From: Bradyrhizobium sp. CCBAU 53340
GTDB taxonomy: Bacteria; Pseudomonadota; Alphaproteobacteria; Rhizobiales; Xanthobacteraceae
Assembly: GCF_015291645.1 (NCBI RefSeq)
Contig: NZ_CP030055.1
Span: forward strand, 1 to 64,000
Length of the DNA: 64,000 bases
Reading direction: 5' to 3'
Position numbers and translations under genes: made by a program. The notes below the pieces were generated by a model. The model searched no databases. It saw nothing but the letters and a program-made list of their open reading frames with translations, and was not told the DNA's origin. This document shows positions 27,531 through 37,614 of the stretch, one piece after another. The first letter of the stretch is position 1; each line of letters starts with the position of its first letter.

Positions 27531-28343
27531 ATGCGTGCGAGATCGAGTTCGGCGTCATCATCGGTCGGGAGCATCGCCGCGGCCACCCGAACGGAGTCCG
27601 ATCCGGTTGCCCTCGAACCGATCGGCGACCACCGGATCATCATCCATCTCACACCCACCATGCGCTCCCGTTGCCTCGCGTCCGGCGAAGCACATTTGCG
27701 TCACGCCGGCGATATCGATCTGATCCCCTCGGGCACGACTGCAGGCTTCGTTGCAGAGACGCCCTATCGGTCGCTTCAGATCCGGCTCGCGCCCCGCATG
27801 CTTGATCATGCCGCGTCGAAGGCAGGACGATTGACGTCAGTCCGGCTGGGTACGCATCACATGCTGCGAAATGACCGCATTATCCTGCTCGGACAGGCGC
27901 TCGAAAGCGACATGAAGGCAGGCTCGCCGAGCGGCCCGCTGTTCGCCGAGAATGTCGGAATGGCCCTGGCGGTCGAGCTGCTTGGACTGGCAGATGATGC
28001 GCCGCGCCAAGCCACGCGTCTCTCAGGCGCGCAACTCCAGAGGATCGCCGCCTATGTCGACGAGAACCTGGACCAGCCTCTCACTGTCGACATTCTCTGC
28101 CGCGAGGCCGGCGTCAGCAGCTCGCATTTGAGGGCATGGTTCAAGGCGGCCATGGGCATCACCGTGCACCACTACGTCCTGCAACGACGGCTGGAGCACG
28201 CACGTCAGTTGCTCCTCCAGGGCGACCGCAAGCTCAGCGACATCGCCCTGGAAGCGGGGTTTTCGCATCAGTCTCACCTGGCCAAGTGGATGCGCCGCGA
28301 ATTCGGGCGCAGTCCCGGTGAGCTGCGTCGAAGCAAGAACTGA
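27531..28343 (+). CDS. AraC family transcriptional regulator
   Basis: The 270-residue protein has an N-terminal ligand-binding cupin-like region (about 30-150) with the family pattern HLRHAGDIDLIPSGTTAGF. A C-terminal AraC double helix-turn-helix (about 170-265) follows, with VDILCREAGVSSSHLRAWFK and LSDIALEAGFSHQSHLAKWMRREFGRSPGE. It is divergent from the epimerase/metallo-hydrolase operon, which is its likely target. GGGAG precedes the ATG. The effector is unknown. Confidence 0.9.
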   Translation: MRARSSSASSSVGSIAAATRTESDPVALEPIGDHRIIIHLTPTMRSRCLASGEAHLRHAGDIDLIPSGTTAGFVAETPYRSLQIRLAPRMLDHAASKAGRLTSVRLGTHHMLRNDRIILLGQALESDMKAGSPSGPLFAENVGMALAVELLGLADDAPRQATRLSGAQLQRIAAYVDENLDQPLTVDILCREAGVSSSHLRAWFKAAMGITVHHYVLQRRLEHARQLLLQGDRKLSDIALEAGFSHQSHLAKWMRREFGRSPGELRRSKN

Positions 28344-28378
28344 TGCTTGCGTGATAGCGTAGCCCGGATGACCAGGGA

Positions 28379-29872
28379 CTACACCCCCGCCATCATCACG
28401 TATTTGATCTCGACATATTCTTCCATGCCGTGACGCGAGCCTTCGCGTCCGAGGCCGCTTTCCTTGACGCCGCCGAACGGCGCGACTTCGGTGGTGATGA
28501 GGCCGGTGTTGACGCCGACCATGCCCGACTCCAGCGCTTCGGCGACGCGCCAGACGCGGCCGAGATCGCGGGAGTAGAAGTACGACGCCAAGCCAAAGGG
28601 CGAGGCGTTGCACATCGCGATGACGTCGGCCTCGTCCTTGAAGCGGATCACCGGAGCGAGCGGGCCGAAGGTTTCCTCCTGCGATACCAGCGAGTCCGGC
28701 TTGACGTCGGCAAGCACGGTCGGCTCGAAGAAGGAGCGCCCGAGCTCGCTGCGCTTGCCGCCGGTCACGACCTTGGCGCCGCGCTTGACGGCATCGGCAA
28801 TGTGACGCTCGACCTTGTCGATCGCCTTCATGTTGATCAGCGGCCCTTGCGTGACGCCGGTCTCGGTGCCGTCGCCGATCTTCATCGCCGCGACCTTCGC
28901 CGACAGCTTCTTGACGAACTCGTCGTAGATCCTGTCCTGGGCGTAGATGCGGTTGGCGCAGACGCAGGTCTGGCCCATGTTGCGATATTTCGAGACGATC
29001 GCGCCCTCGACTGCAGCATCGATGTCGGCATCGTCGAACACCACGAACGGCGCATTGCCGCCGAGCTCGAGGCCGAGCCGTTTCACGCCGACCGAGGCCT
29101 GCTGATAGAGGATCTTGCCGACCGCGGTCGAGCCGGTGAAGCCGACGAAGCGTACCGCCGGATGCTCGCACAGCACCTTGCCGATCGGCGGCGCATCACC
29201 GGTGATGATGTTGAGCACGCCCTTGGGAATGCCGGCCTTCTCGGCGAGCACGGCCAGCGCCAGGGCCGAGAGAGGCGTCTCGTTGGCGGGCTTGAGCACC
29301 ACGGTGCAGCCCGCGGCCAGTGCCGGCGACACCTTGCGCGTGATCATCGAGTTCGGGAAGTTCCACGGCGTGATGGCACCGCAGACGCCGATCGGCTGCT
29401 TGATCGCGAGCAACCGCGCATCGGGCCGCTGGGTCGGAATGGTCTCGCCATAGACGCGGCGGGCTTCCTCCGCGAAGAACTCGATATAGGCGGCACCGAT
29501 GTCGACCTCGCCGAGCGCTTCCGACAGCGGCTTGCCTTGCTCGGAGGTGAGGATCAGCGCGAGGTCTTCACGGTTGGCGATGATCAGCTCGAACCATTTG
29601 CGCAGGATGTTGGAGCGCTGCTTGGCGGTGTGCTTGGCCCAGGCGGGGAACGCACGCTGGGCGGCTTCGACCGCCTTGATGGTGTCATCAGCCCCGAGCT
29701 GCGGGACCTTTGCGATCTCGACGCCCGTCGCGGGATTGTTCACCGCGAAGACCGGCGTGCCGACCCAGGCGCCATCGATGTAGCAGGCCTCCTTCAGCAG
29801 CGCCGGGTCCTTCAACCGGTCACGCAGGGTGGCGGTGGCGTGCTGGGCGCGTGCAGCGGCGGTCGGGGTCAT
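28379..29872 (-). CDS. gabD: NAD(P)-dependent succinate-semialdehyde dehydrogenase
   Basis: Aldehyde dehydrogenase of 497 residues that probably oxidises succinate semialdehyde to succinate in 4-aminobutyrate breakdown. Motifs are TPWNFPNSMITRKVSPALAAG, GFTGSTAVGK, the general-base region LELGGNAPFVVFDDAD and the nucleophile region NMGQTCVCANRIY. The GabD subfamily is suggested by KDPALLKEACYIDGAWV at the N-terminus. ATG 29872 (MTPTAAARAQH) was chosen; 27 further in-frame codons upstream are not family-like. No gabT is adjacent. Confidence 0.92.
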   Translation of the reverse strand: MTPTAAARAQHATATLRDRLKDPALLKEACYIDGAWVGTPVFAVNNPATGVEIAKVPQLGADDTIKAVEAAQRAFPAWAKHTAKQRSNILRKWFELIIANREDLALILTSEQGKPLSEALGEVDIGAAYIEFFAEEARRVYGETIPTQRPDARLLAIKQPIGVCGAITPWNFPNSMITRKVSPALAAGCTVVLKPANETPLSALALAVLAEKAGIPKGVLNIITGDAPPIGKVLCEHPAVRFVGFTGSTAVGKILYQQASVGVKRLGLELGGNAPFVVFDDADIDAAVEGAIVSKYRNMGQTCVCANRIYAQDRIYDEFVKKLSAKVAAMKIGDGTETGVTQGPLINMKAIDKVERHIADAVKRGAKVVTGGKRSELGRSFFEPTVLADVKPDSLVSQEETFGPLAPVIRFKDEADVIAMCNASPFGLASYFYSRDLGRVWRVAEALESGMVGVNTGLITTEVAPFGGVKESGLGREGSRHGMEEYVEIKYVMMAGV

Positions 29873-29985
29873 GGCGTTACTCCCTCGGGGGCGATCGGAT
29901 TCGGCCCGGAATATAGGGACACCAGATGCGCAATGCACCGTCCCGCAACGCACAGCTGATGGGAGTTAAACTGACAGCGGGGTCG

Positions 29986-30306
29986 TTACGCCGCGCCGCT
30001 CATATAGGTCTCGCGGCGGCCGATCATGCGTTCTGCTGCGGCCTTGGCGTCGGCCTTCGAGGAGGTCGCACAGGTGCGGTATTCGAGATCGGGTACGTCG
30101 GACGGGTTGCGGCGGCCGAACCAGGATTTCGAGCCGACCGGGAGCTGCGCCAGCGACTGGGCCAGATTGTCGACCGCGCCGAACGAATAGAGCGCGCCTG
30201 ATCCGGCGATCCGAACCTCGTAAATGCCGGGCGAGATCGGCGCTTCCAGATTGTCGCCCCGTCCGGGACGGGGATAGCGCTTCCATTCGCTCCAGGTCGA
30301 AATCAT
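29986..30306 (-). CDS. Small conserved hypothetical protein
   Basis: A 106-residue product starting MISTWSEWKRYPRPGRGDNL, with PISPGIYEVRIAGSGALYSFGAVDNLAQSL, KSWFGRRNPSDVPDLEYRTC and a C-terminal KAAAERMIGRRE. The regular strand pattern and the closing helix suggest a small alpha/beta domain, perhaps a GIY-YIG-like fold (ISPGIYEVRI), but catalytic residues cannot be confirmed. The ATG at 30306 was preferred over 30351. Confidence 0.6.
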   Translation of the reverse strand: MISTWSEWKRYPRPGRGDNLEAPISPGIYEVRIAGSGALYSFGAVDNLAQSLAQLPVGSKSWFGRRNPSDVPDLEYRTCATSSKADAKAAAERMIGRRETYMSGAA

Positions 30307-30645
30307 CTTTGAGTCCCCTCGCGGCCGCTGGGACCGCCAAATTTGCTTCAAGTCTTGACGTCAGCCGCCGATCGGGCGGGGAGCTGAACGCCGCAACGCA
30401 CAAAATGTTTCAAATGCTTCAAACACCTGAAACATATCGCCTGAGTCCATCCAAGGTCACGGGCAGTTGCGGCCATCCACCGCAGATTGTGATGAAGTGT
30501 TGCAGATCAGTCGTCCCGCGCGGAGTGCAGACCGTCAAGTCACGACATCGCGACCACAGGATGCATATCGCCACGCTTGCCGCGCGCGACCTGCAGGAGG
30601 ACAATCCGAACACTTCCAACAATAATCAAACCGGAGGAAACGCTG
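30307..30645. other. 339-bp gap upstream of a serine hydrolase gene
   Basis: Apart from a dyad at 30405-30435 and the ribosome binding site GGAGGAAA just before the next gene, I see no gene or repeat. The open frame through the gap in phase with the hydrolase (from 30577) does not resemble the family. Confidence 0.55.
30405..30435. promoter_or_regulatory. Inverted repeat, possible operator
   Basis: ATGTTTCA (30405-30412) and TGAAACAT (30428-30435) form a perfect 8-bp inverted repeat with a 15-base spacer. That spacer contains another TTCAAAC similar to the left arm. It lies about 100 bases upstream of the hypothetical gene's start (minus strand) and about 210 bases before the hydrolase gene. 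Confidence 0.4.
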
Positions 30646-31839
30646 ATGCAAAGCAAAGCCCAGATCGACGAGATTCTGCGCAAGACATGCGATGCCAAGG
30701 AGATTCCCGGCGTTGTCGCGATCGCCGCCAGCGGCAGCGAGATTCTGTATCAGGGCGCGTTCGGCAAGCGCGACCTGTCCAAGCCCGATGCGATGACTGC
30801 AGATAGCGTGTTCTGGATCGCCTCGATGACGAAGGCGGTAACATCAGCGGGCGCGATGCAGCTGGTCGAGCGGGGCAAGCTGTCGCTCGATGCGCCGATC
30901 GGATCGCTGCTGCCCGACCTCGCCAATCCGCAAGTGCTGGAAGGCTTTGACGCCAAGGGCGAGCCAAAACTGCGGCCGGCGAAGAGTGCGATCACGCTGC
31001 GCCACCTCATGACCCACACGGCGGGCTTCTGCTACGACATGTGGAACGGCGAATTCGCGCGCTACATGGAAAAAACAGGCACGCCCGGGATCATCACCTG
31101 CCTGAACGCCGCGCTGAAGGCCCCCGTGATGACCGATCCTGGCACGCGCTGGGAATACGGCACCAACATCGATTTCGTCGGCAAGGCCGTGGAGGCCGCC
31201 AGCGGCAAGCGGCTCGATGCCTACCTGCGCGACCATATGTTCGCGCCGCTCGGCATGAGCGACACCGGCTTCAAGATCAGCGACGACATGCGCAAGCGCC
31301 TCGTCGGCATGCATGCCCGCGGCGAGGACGGCCAGCTTGCCGCTATGCCGTTCGAGCTCGAGCAGACCCCGGAATTCCACATGGGTGGCGGTGGCCTCTA
31401 TTCGACCGCGGGCGACTACATCAAATTTACGCAGATGATCCTGAACAAGGGCCGCGGCAACGGCAACCAGGTGCTGAAGCCAGAAACGATCGCCATGATG
31501 GGACAAAACCAGATGGGCGATCTCAACATGACCAAGATGACGACGGCGGCGCCACCTTACACCAACGACGTCGATCTCTACCCGGATCAGGTGAAGAAGT
31601 GGGGCCTCAGCTTCATGATCAACACCGCCAAGACCGCGGAGGGGCGCAGCGCCGGCAGCCTCGCCTGGGCAGGCCTCGCCAACACCTATTACTGGATCGA
31701 TCCGGCACGCGATGTCACCGGCGTGATCCTGATGCAGCTCTTGCCGTTTGCGGATGCGAAATGCCTGCAGGCGTTTGCGGGATTCGAGCGCGGCGTCTAT
31801 GCCGGGCTCGATGCCGGAAGCGGGCAAAAGGCGGCGTAA
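30646..31839 (+). CDS. Serine hydrolase, beta-lactamase/class C PBP-like
   Basis: A 397-residue protein of the EstB/AmpC-like group. The catalytic S-x-x-K is SMTK in FWIASMTKAVTSAGAMQLV, and the second motif is a Tyr in WEYGTNIDFVGK. GGGGLYSTAGDYIKF is a family landmark. No signal peptide is visible (it begins MQSKAQIDEILRKTCDAK), so it is probably cytoplasmic and an esterase rather than an antibiotic hydrolase. ATG 30646 has a good GGAGGAAA site. It differs from the exported hydrolase at 18830. Confidence 0.88.
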   Translation: MQSKAQIDEILRKTCDAKEIPGVVAIAASGSEILYQGAFGKRDLSKPDAMTADSVFWIASMTKAVTSAGAMQLVERGKLSLDAPIGSLLPDLANPQVLEGFDAKGEPKLRPAKSAITLRHLMTHTAGFCYDMWNGEFARYMEKTGTPGIITCLNAALKAPVMTDPGTRWEYGTNIDFVGKAVEAASGKRLDAYLRDHMFAPLGMSDTGFKISDDMRKRLVGMHARGEDGQLAAMPFELEQTPEFHMGGGGLYSTAGDYIKFTQMILNKGRGNGNQVLKPETIAMMGQNQMGDLNMTKMTTAAPPYTNDVDLYPDQVKKWGLSFMINTAKTAEGRSAGSLAWAGLANTYYWIDPARDVTGVILMQLLPFADAKCLQAFAGFERGVYAGLDAGSGQKAA

Positions 31840-31890
31840 CCCCTTAGTATGAGGCGCGCAGCATCGCGCGCTCTCCCGGCAAAGGATAAC

Positions 31891-31924
31891 CTCGTGCCCG
31901 AAAGCCGTCGGCTTCGGGCACGAG
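31891..31924 (+). terminator. Stem-loop between the hydrolase and acyl-CoA synthetase genes
   Basis: CTCGTGCCCGA at the left pairs with TCGGGCACGAG at the right (31891-31924), with one bulged base and a 3-base loop region. There is no T-run, so it may be an RNA-stabilising hairpin or factor-dependent terminator; it ends 24 bases before the next start codon. Confidence 0.45.
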
Positions 31925-31948
31925 GCGATAAGGTTTGAGGAGACGAAC

Positions 31949-33655
31949 TTGGCGAACGATCTTGCAGGCAAGGCCGACAGCTATGTGTGCGGCATCTCGG
32001 ACACGCCGCTGCTCGGCGACACCATCGGTCGCAGCCTCGATCACGCGGTGCGGCGCTGGGGTAATCGCGAGGCGCTGGTCTCGCCCAGCCACGGCGTGAG
32101 ATGGACCTGGACCGAATTCGCCGAACGCGTCGATGCGCTTGCCGCCGGCTTTCTCGCGCTTGGCCTCGAGCGCGGCGAGCGGATCGGGATCTGGTCGCTG
32201 AACCGGCCGGAATGGACGCTGACCCAGTTCGCCGCCGCCAAGGCCGGCCTGATCCTGGTGACGATCAATCCCGCCTACCGGCTCAGCGAGCTCGAGTTCG
32301 CGCTGAAGAAAGTCGGCTGCGCCGCGATCGTCACCGCGACGGCGTTCAAGACCAGCCAATACATGGAGATGCTCAACACGCTGCTGCCGGAGCTTGCAAG
32401 CGCGAGGCCCGGCCAGTTGCGCGCGACGCGGCTGCCGGCCCTGCGAATGGTGATCCAGATCGGCGGTCCTTCAGCGCCAGGCACGATCCCCTTCGAAGAG
32501 GTCGCGCGCATGGGCAGAGCGGAGCATCGCGAGCAGCTTGCCGCACTCGGCGCCGCGCTGCAGTTCGACGATCCCGTCAACATCCAGTTCACCAGCGGCA
32601 CGACCGGCTCGCCCAAGGGTGTGACGCTGACCCACCACAACATCCTCAACAACGGCTATTTCACCGGACGCGCGATGCGCCTGACTGAAGCGGATCGCAT
32701 CTGCATTCCGGTGCCGCTCTATCATTGCTTCGGCATGGTAATGGGCAACCTCGCCTCCGTCACGCTCGGGGCGACCATGGTCTATCCCGGCGAGGGCTTC
32801 GATCCGCTCGCGACGCTGCGCGCGATCGAGCAGGAGAAATGCACGACGCTCTATGGCGTGCCGACCATGTTCATCGCCGAGCTCGATCATCCCGAGTTCA
32901 AGACGTTCAACCTGACATCGCTGCGCACCGGTATCATGGCCGGCGCGCCCTGCCCGATCGAGGTGATGAAGCGCGTCAACACCGAAATGAACATGCGCGA
33001 GGTCACCATCGCCTATGGCATGACCGAGACCAGCCCGGTCAGCTTCCAGAGCGCCACCGACGATCCGCTCGAGCGGCGCGTCTCCACCGTCGGGCGGATT
33101 CACCCGCATGTCGAGGTGAAGGTCGTCGATCTCGAGGGACGGATCGTCAAGCGCGGCGAACGCGGCGAGCTCTGCACCCGCGGCTACAGCGTCATGCTGG
33201 GCTATTGGGAGGAGAAGGAAAAGACCGGCGACGTGCTCGACGTCGCCGGCTGGATGCATACTGGCGACCTCGCCACCATCGACGACGAGGGCTATTGCAA
33301 CATCGTCGGGCGCATCAAGGACCTGGTGATCCGCGGCGGCGAGAACCTCTATCCGCGCGAGATCGAGGAATTCCTTTACCGTCACCCCAAGATCCAGGAT
33401 GTGCAGATCTTCGGCGTCGCCGATACCCGCTATGGCGAGGAGCTCTGCGCCTGGATCCGCGTCAGGCCGGGTGAGACGCTGACCGCCGAAGAAGTCCGCG
33501 CCTTCTGCGACGGTCAGATCGCTCACAACAAGATCCCGCGCTATGTCGAGTTCGTCGACGAATTCCCGATGACCGTGACCGGCAAGATCCAGAAATTCGT
33601 GATGCGGGATGCCGTGGAGCAGCGGCTGGGGTTGAAGGCGGCGAAGACGGCGTGA
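31949..33655 (+). CDS. AMP-binding acyl-CoA synthetase
   Basis: The 568-residue adenylate-forming enzyme activates a fatty or related acid to its CoA thioester through an acyl-adenylate. The P-loop-like motif [19 protein letters not shown], the YGMTETSPV segment, the hinge [16 protein letters not shown] and the C-terminal catalytic Lys region [12 protein letters not shown] are all present. The start is TTG 31949 with GAGGAG 7 bases before it. Chain length specificity is not evident; it resembles the medium/long-chain FadD-like group. Confidence 0.92.
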   Translation: MANDLAGKADSYVCGISDTPLLGDTIGRSLDHAVRRWGNREALVSPSHGVRWTWTEFAERVDALAAGFLALGLERGERIGIWSLNRPEWTLTQFAAAKAGLILVTINPAYRLSELEFALKKVGCAAIVTATAFKTSQYMEMLNTLLPELASARPGQLRATRLPALRMVIQIGGPSAPGTIPFEEVARMGRAEHREQLAALGAALQFDDPVNIQFTSGTTGSPKGVTLTHHNILNNGYFTGRAMRLTEADRICIPVPLYHCFGMVMGNLASVTLGATMVYPGEGFDPLATLRAIEQEKCTTLYGVPTMFIAELDHPEFKTFNLTSLRTGIMAGAPCPIEVMKRVNTEMNMREVTIAYGMTETSPVSFQSATDDPLERRVSTVGRIHPHVEVKVVDLEGRIVKRGERGELCTRGYSVMLGYWEEKEKTGDVLDVAGWMHTGDLATIDDEGYCNIVGRIKDLVIRGGENLYPREIEEFLYRHPKIQDVQIFGVADTRYGEELCAWIRVRPGETLTAEEVRAFCDGQIAHNKIPRYVEFVDEFPMTVTGKIQKFVMRDAVEQRLGLKAAKTA

Positions 33656-33680
33656 GGTGAGAGCCACCGCGTCGCCACAT

Positions 33681-33765
33681 CGTCATTGCGAGGAGCTCTT
33701 GCGACGAAGCAATCCAGAATGCCTCCGCGGAGGAGCTGGATTGCTTCGCTTCGCTCGCAATGACG
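33681..33765. repeat. Palindromic intergenic repeat, family 2
   Basis: Same unit as at 24068: CGTCATTGCGAGGAGCTCTT at the left and GGATTGCTTCGCTTCGCTCG then CAATGACG at the right. It sits between the convergent acyl-CoA synthetase and PfkB genes, where it could stop both transcripts. Confidence 0.85.
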
Positions 33766-33781
33766 AGGGGAGAGACGACGA

Positions 33782-34783
33782 CTAAACCGTCAGCCCGCGC
33801 TGCTGGGCCAGCTCCCTCAGCGACACCTGGGGACGCGCGCCGATATGCTGGATCACTTCCGCCGCAGCCAGCGCACCGAGCTCGCCGCATTGCTTGTGCG
33901 ACAGATCGCGCGAAAGGCCGTACAGGAAGCCGGCCGCGAACAGATCGCCGGCACCGGTGGTGTCGACCAGCTGCGTGACCGGCGAGGCCGGCGCTGCGAC
34001 GGCATCGGTCGGCGTCACCACCACGCAGCCCTTTTCGCTGCGGGTGACCACGCCGAGCTTGACGTCGCTGCGCAGCTGCTTGAGCGCGGTGTCGAAATCG
34101 GAGGTCTCGTAGAGCGAGTGCAGCTCGGACTCGTTGGCGAACACGATGTCGGCGATGCCGTCACGCATCAATCCCAGAAATTCATCGCGATAGCGGCCGA
34201 CGCAGAAGGAATCCGACAGCGTCAACGCCACCTTGCGGCCGGCCTCGTGCGCAACCTTGGAGGCCTTGAGGAAGGCTTCCTTGGCGCCCGGCGGATCCCA
34301 GAGATAGCCTTCGAGATAGACGATCTTGGCAGCCGCGATCTCGGCCGGATCGATATCGGCGGGCGACAGATCCTGCGCCGCACCGAGATAGGTGTTCATG
34401 GTACGCTCGCCGTCGCCGGTCACCAGGATGTAGGAGCAGCCGGTGGCGGGGCCGTCCTTCGCGGGCGGCGTGTTGAAGGCAACGCCGGCGGCGCGGATGT
34501 CATGGACATAGAGCTTGCCGATCTGATCGTCCTTGACCTTGCCGACATAAACGGCACGCGCCCCCAGGCTACCGATGCCGACGATGGTGTTGGCGGCCGA
34601 TCCCCCCGAGACTTCCGTCGCCGGGCCCATGTCGTTGTAAATGGCCGCGGCCCGTGCCTCGTCGATCAGGGACATGCTGCCCTTGACCATGCCGTGCTTG
34701 ACCAAAAAGGCTTCATCGGTCCGGACCAGAACGTCGAACAGCGCATTGCCGATGCCGAGAACGTCATATTTCACGTCAGCCAT
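33782..34783 (-). CDS. PfkB family kinase, adenosine kinase-like
   Basis: A 333-residue ribokinase-fold enzyme. The N-terminal substrate motif is SGGSAANTIVGIGSLGARAVYVGKVKDD and the C-terminal PfkB signature is DTTGAGDLFAAGFLYG with the catalytic Asp. Proteins of this type in Rhizobiales are usually annotated as adenosine kinase; other sugars or nucleosides are possible. It is divergent from murJ with a gap of 125 bases. Confidence 0.9.
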   Translation of the reverse strand: MADVKYDVLGIGNALFDVLVRTDEAFLVKHGMVKGSMSLIDEARAAAIYNDMGPATEVSGGSAANTIVGIGSLGARAVYVGKVKDDQIGKLYVHDIRAAGVAFNTPPAKDGPATGCSYILVTGDGERTMNTYLGAAQDLSPADIDPAEIAAAKIVYLEGYLWDPPGAKEAFLKASKVAHEAGRKVALTLSDSFCVGRYRDEFLGLMRDGIADIVFANESELHSLYETSDFDTALKQLRSDVKLGVVTRSEKGCVVVTPTDAVAAPASPVTQLVDTTGAGDLFAAGFLYGLSRDLSHKQCGELGALAAAEVIQHIGARPQVSLRELAQQRGLTV

Positions 34784-34908
34784 TCACCTTGATCCTGTTT
34801 GCCGGATTGCGAACCTTACGGAAATCCGCTTCCTGTCGGCCTCAAATCTGGCCCGCGGCCTATCACGACCCGGGCTTTGCGGGCAAGCAACGGTATTATA
34901 CACGCGCA

Positions 34909-36441
34909 ATGATCCGCTCCTTCCTGACCGTCTCGACGGGAACACTGGCCTCGCGTCTCCTCGGCTTTGCCCGCGATTCCCTGATCGCGGCGCTGCTCGG
35001 CACCGGCGCGGTGGCCGATGCGTTTCTGGCGGCGTTCCAGCTCGTCAATGTGGTGCGCCGACTGCTCAGCGAAGGGGCCCTGAATGCAGCCCTGATCCCG
35101 GCCTGGCTGCGCGTCCGGGACCGCGATGGCGCGGAGGCTGCCTCCGCGTTTGCCGGACGCGTGCTCGGCACAGTCAGCGCGGCGCTGATCGCGATCTCGA
35201 TCGGCATTGCGCTGCTCATGCCGCTGATCATCATGGTCATCGCGCCGGGCTTCGTCGGACGTCCCACGCTTGATCTGGCCGTGCAGAACGCGCGGCTGAT
35301 GCTGCCTTATCTCGCGTTTGCTGGCCCGGTCACGGTACTGATGGGACTGTTGAACGCGCAAGGGAAATTTGCGCTCACGGCGTTCTCACCATTGCTGTTC
35401 AACATCGCTCTGATTGCGGCCATCGCGATGCTGCTCGTCTGGCACGCCGATGCTGGCTTTGCCGCGTGGATGCTGGCCGCCACCGTCGGGATCGCCGGAT
35501 TGCTGCAACTCGCGATGTTAGCCTCACAGCGAAGCGCGCGTCTGGCGACGCCGTTGCGCGCAAGCCTCGACAAGGGGATGCGCGGCTTCTTTGCCAAGGC
35601 GATCCCCGGCATGATCGCAAGCTCGGGCCCGCAATGGCTGATGGTGGCAGGCGCGATCATCGCCTCCGCAACGCCATCCGCCGTATCCTGGCTCTATTTC
35701 GCCAACCGCCTGATCGAGCTGCCGCTCGGCATCGTCGGCGTCGCCATGGGCACGGTGCTGGTGCCGGAGTTGACGCGCGCGGTCGGCAACGGCGATCGCG
35801 ACGCCGTCGCGCACGCGGAATCGCGCGCGCTGGAACTTGCGACCGGACTCGCGTTGCCGGCGACGCTCGGCCTTGCCGTGCTGGCTGAGCCGATCGTGCG
35901 ACTTTTGTTCGAGCATGGTGCGTTTGGCGCGGAAGACAGCACCGCCACCGCACGCGCGCTGATGTGGCTGGCGCTGGGGTTGCCGGCGCATGTGCTGATC
36001 AAGGCGCTGTCGCCGGCCTTCTATGCCCGAAGTGACACGATGACGCCGCTGCTAGCTACGGCCAAAGGGTTTGTGGTCGCGGTCGCCCTCGCCGTCCTGC
36101 TCGGGCACTTCTTCGGCGCAAGCGGGATCGCCGCAAGCATCGCGGCCGGGGCATGGAGCAGCGCGCTCGCGCTGCTCCGCAAGGGCAGCCGTGAATTCGG
36201 CTTCTCGGTCGACAGCGCCGCCCGCAAGCGGCTGCCGCGGATCGTGCTCGCCGCTGCTGCCATGGGCGCCCTGCTCTTGCTGAGCACGGGCCTGATGCCC
36301 ACCGAGGCCCATGGCCTGATCCGCTTCATTGTGCTGGGTCTGCAGATCGCGGCCGGGATCGCAATCTATGGCGTGCTCCTGCAAATCCTCGGCGCCGCCT
36401 CCTGGCGCGAGGTGGCTGCCGCCCTGAAGCGGCCGGCCTGA
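34909..36441 (+). CDS. murJ: Lipid II flippase MurJ
   Basis: MurJ is a MOP-superfamily flippase that moves the peptidoglycan precursor lipid II across the inner membrane. The 510-residue product begins MIRSFLTVSTGTLASRLLGFARD, the MurJ signature, and continues FLAAFQLVNVVRRLLSEGALNAALIP. About 14 hydrophobic helices follow, with ALSPAFYARSDTMTPLLATAKGF in the second half. ATG 34909 was chosen over upstream codons from 34789. trpS follows after 93 bases. Confidence 0.96.
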   Translation: MIRSFLTVSTGTLASRLLGFARDSLIAALLGTGAVADAFLAAFQLVNVVRRLLSEGALNAALIPAWLRVRDRDGAEAASAFAGRVLGTVSAALIAISIGIALLMPLIIMVIAPGFVGRPTLDLAVQNARLMLPYLAFAGPVTVLMGLLNAQGKFALTAFSPLLFNIALIAAIAMLLVWHADAGFAAWMLAATVGIAGLLQLAMLASQRSARLATPLRASLDKGMRGFFAKAIPGMIASSGPQWLMVAGAIIASATPSAVSWLYFANRLIELPLGIVGVAMGTVLVPELTRAVGNGDRDAVAHAESRALELATGLALPATLGLAVLAEPIVRLLFEHGAFGAEDSTATARALMWLALGLPAHVLIKALSPAFYARSDTMTPLLATAKGFVVAVALAVLLGHFFGASGIAASIAAGAWSSALALLRKGSREFGFSVDSAARKRLPRIVLAAAAMGALLLLSTGLMPTEAHGLIRFIVLGLQIAAGIAIYGVLLQILGAASWREVAAALKRPA

Positions 36442-36534
36442 CCGCGAGGCCCGCGCGGGTCCTATCGAATTGCCCTTGACGGAGCAGCGCCGCTGTTGGA
36501 AACGACGGCCGGCGACCTCTCAGGAAAACTGACC

Positions 36535-37587
36535 ATGGCATTCGTTGAACGGGTTTTTTCGGGCGTCCAGCCGACGGGCAATCTGCACCTCGGCAACTAT
36601 CTCGGCGCGATCGTCAACTTCGTGAAAATGCAGCAAACCCACAACTGCATCTATTGCGTCGTCGACATGCACGCGATCACGCAAGGCGTGGACGTCTGGG
36701 GCGGACCGACCGAGCTCGCGCGCGTCACCCGAGAGGTGACGGCAGCGTTCATCGCCAGCGGCATCGATCCGAAGAAGCACATCGTGTTCAACCAGAGTCA
36801 GGTCTCGGGCCACGCCGAACTCACCTGGATCTTCAACTGCGTCGCGCGCCTAGGCTGGCTGAACCGCATGACCCAGTTCAAGGAGAAGGCCGGCAAGGAT
36901 CGCGAGAACGTCTCGGTCGGGCTCTACGACTATCCCGTGCTGATGGCTGCCGACATTCTGCTCTACCGCGCCACCCACGTTCCTGTTGGCGAGGACCAGA
37001 AGCAGCATCTCGAACTCTCGCGCGACATCGCCCAGAAGTTCAACAATGATTTCGGCGATTCCATCCGCAGCCACGGCGTCAATGACGGCCTGTTCTTCCC
37101 GCTGCCGGAACCTTTCATCACCGGCCCGGCGACGCGCGTGATGTCCTTACGCGACGGCACCAAGAAGATGTCGAAGTCGGATCCATCCGACAATTCGCGC
37201 ATCAATCTGACCGACGACGCCGACACCATCGCGCAGAAGATCCGCAAGGCGAAGACCGATCCGGAGCCGCTGCCGACGGAAGAGAGGGGCCTGGAAGCGC
37301 GCCCCGAAGCCGACAATCTCGTCGGCATCTTCGCCGCACTCTCCGACCGCTCCAAGGCCGACGTGCTCAAGGATTTCGGCGGTGGCCAATTCTCCAGCTT
37401 CAAGAACGCGCTGGCGGAACTGTGCGTCACCAAGCTGGCGCCGATCGCCGGCGAAATGAAGCGCCTGGTTGCCGATCCCAGCCATATCGACACCATCCTG
37501 AACGATGGTTCCGACCGGGCCCGCGCCATCGCGGACGAGACCATGAAGCTCTCGAAGGACATCGTCGGCTTCATCCGCCGGCGCTGA
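36535..37587 (+). CDS. trpS: Tryptophanyl-tRNA synthetase
   Basis: Class I aminoacyl-tRNA synthetase charging tRNA-Trp. The 350-residue product has the HIGH-like motif [13 protein letters not shown] near the N-terminus, the Trp-binding [13 protein letters not shown] and [13 protein letters not shown] segments, and the KMSKS loop as [10 protein letters not shown]. It begins [12 protein letters not shown] at 36535, where the family starts; 13 extra in-frame codons upstream are not conserved. The murJ-trpS order is common in Rhizobiales. Confidence 0.97.
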   Translation: MAFVERVFSGVQPTGNLHLGNYLGAIVNFVKMQQTHNCIYCVVDMHAITQGVDVWGGPTELARVTREVTAAFIASGIDPKKHIVFNQSQVSGHAELTWIFNCVARLGWLNRMTQFKEKAGKDRENVSVGLYDYPVLMAADILLYRATHVPVGEDQKQHLELSRDIAQKFNNDFGDSIRSHGVNDGLFFPLPEPFITGPATRVMSLRDGTKKMSKSDPSDNSRINLTDDADTIAQKIRKAKTDPEPLPTEERGLEARPEADNLVGIFAALSDRSKADVLKDFGGGQFSSFKNALAELCVTKLAPIAGEMKRLVADPSHIDTILNDGSDRARAIADETMKLSKDIVGFIRRR

Positions 37588-37614
37588 AGTTTAAGCGCGG
37601 CGGGACCGGAGGAC

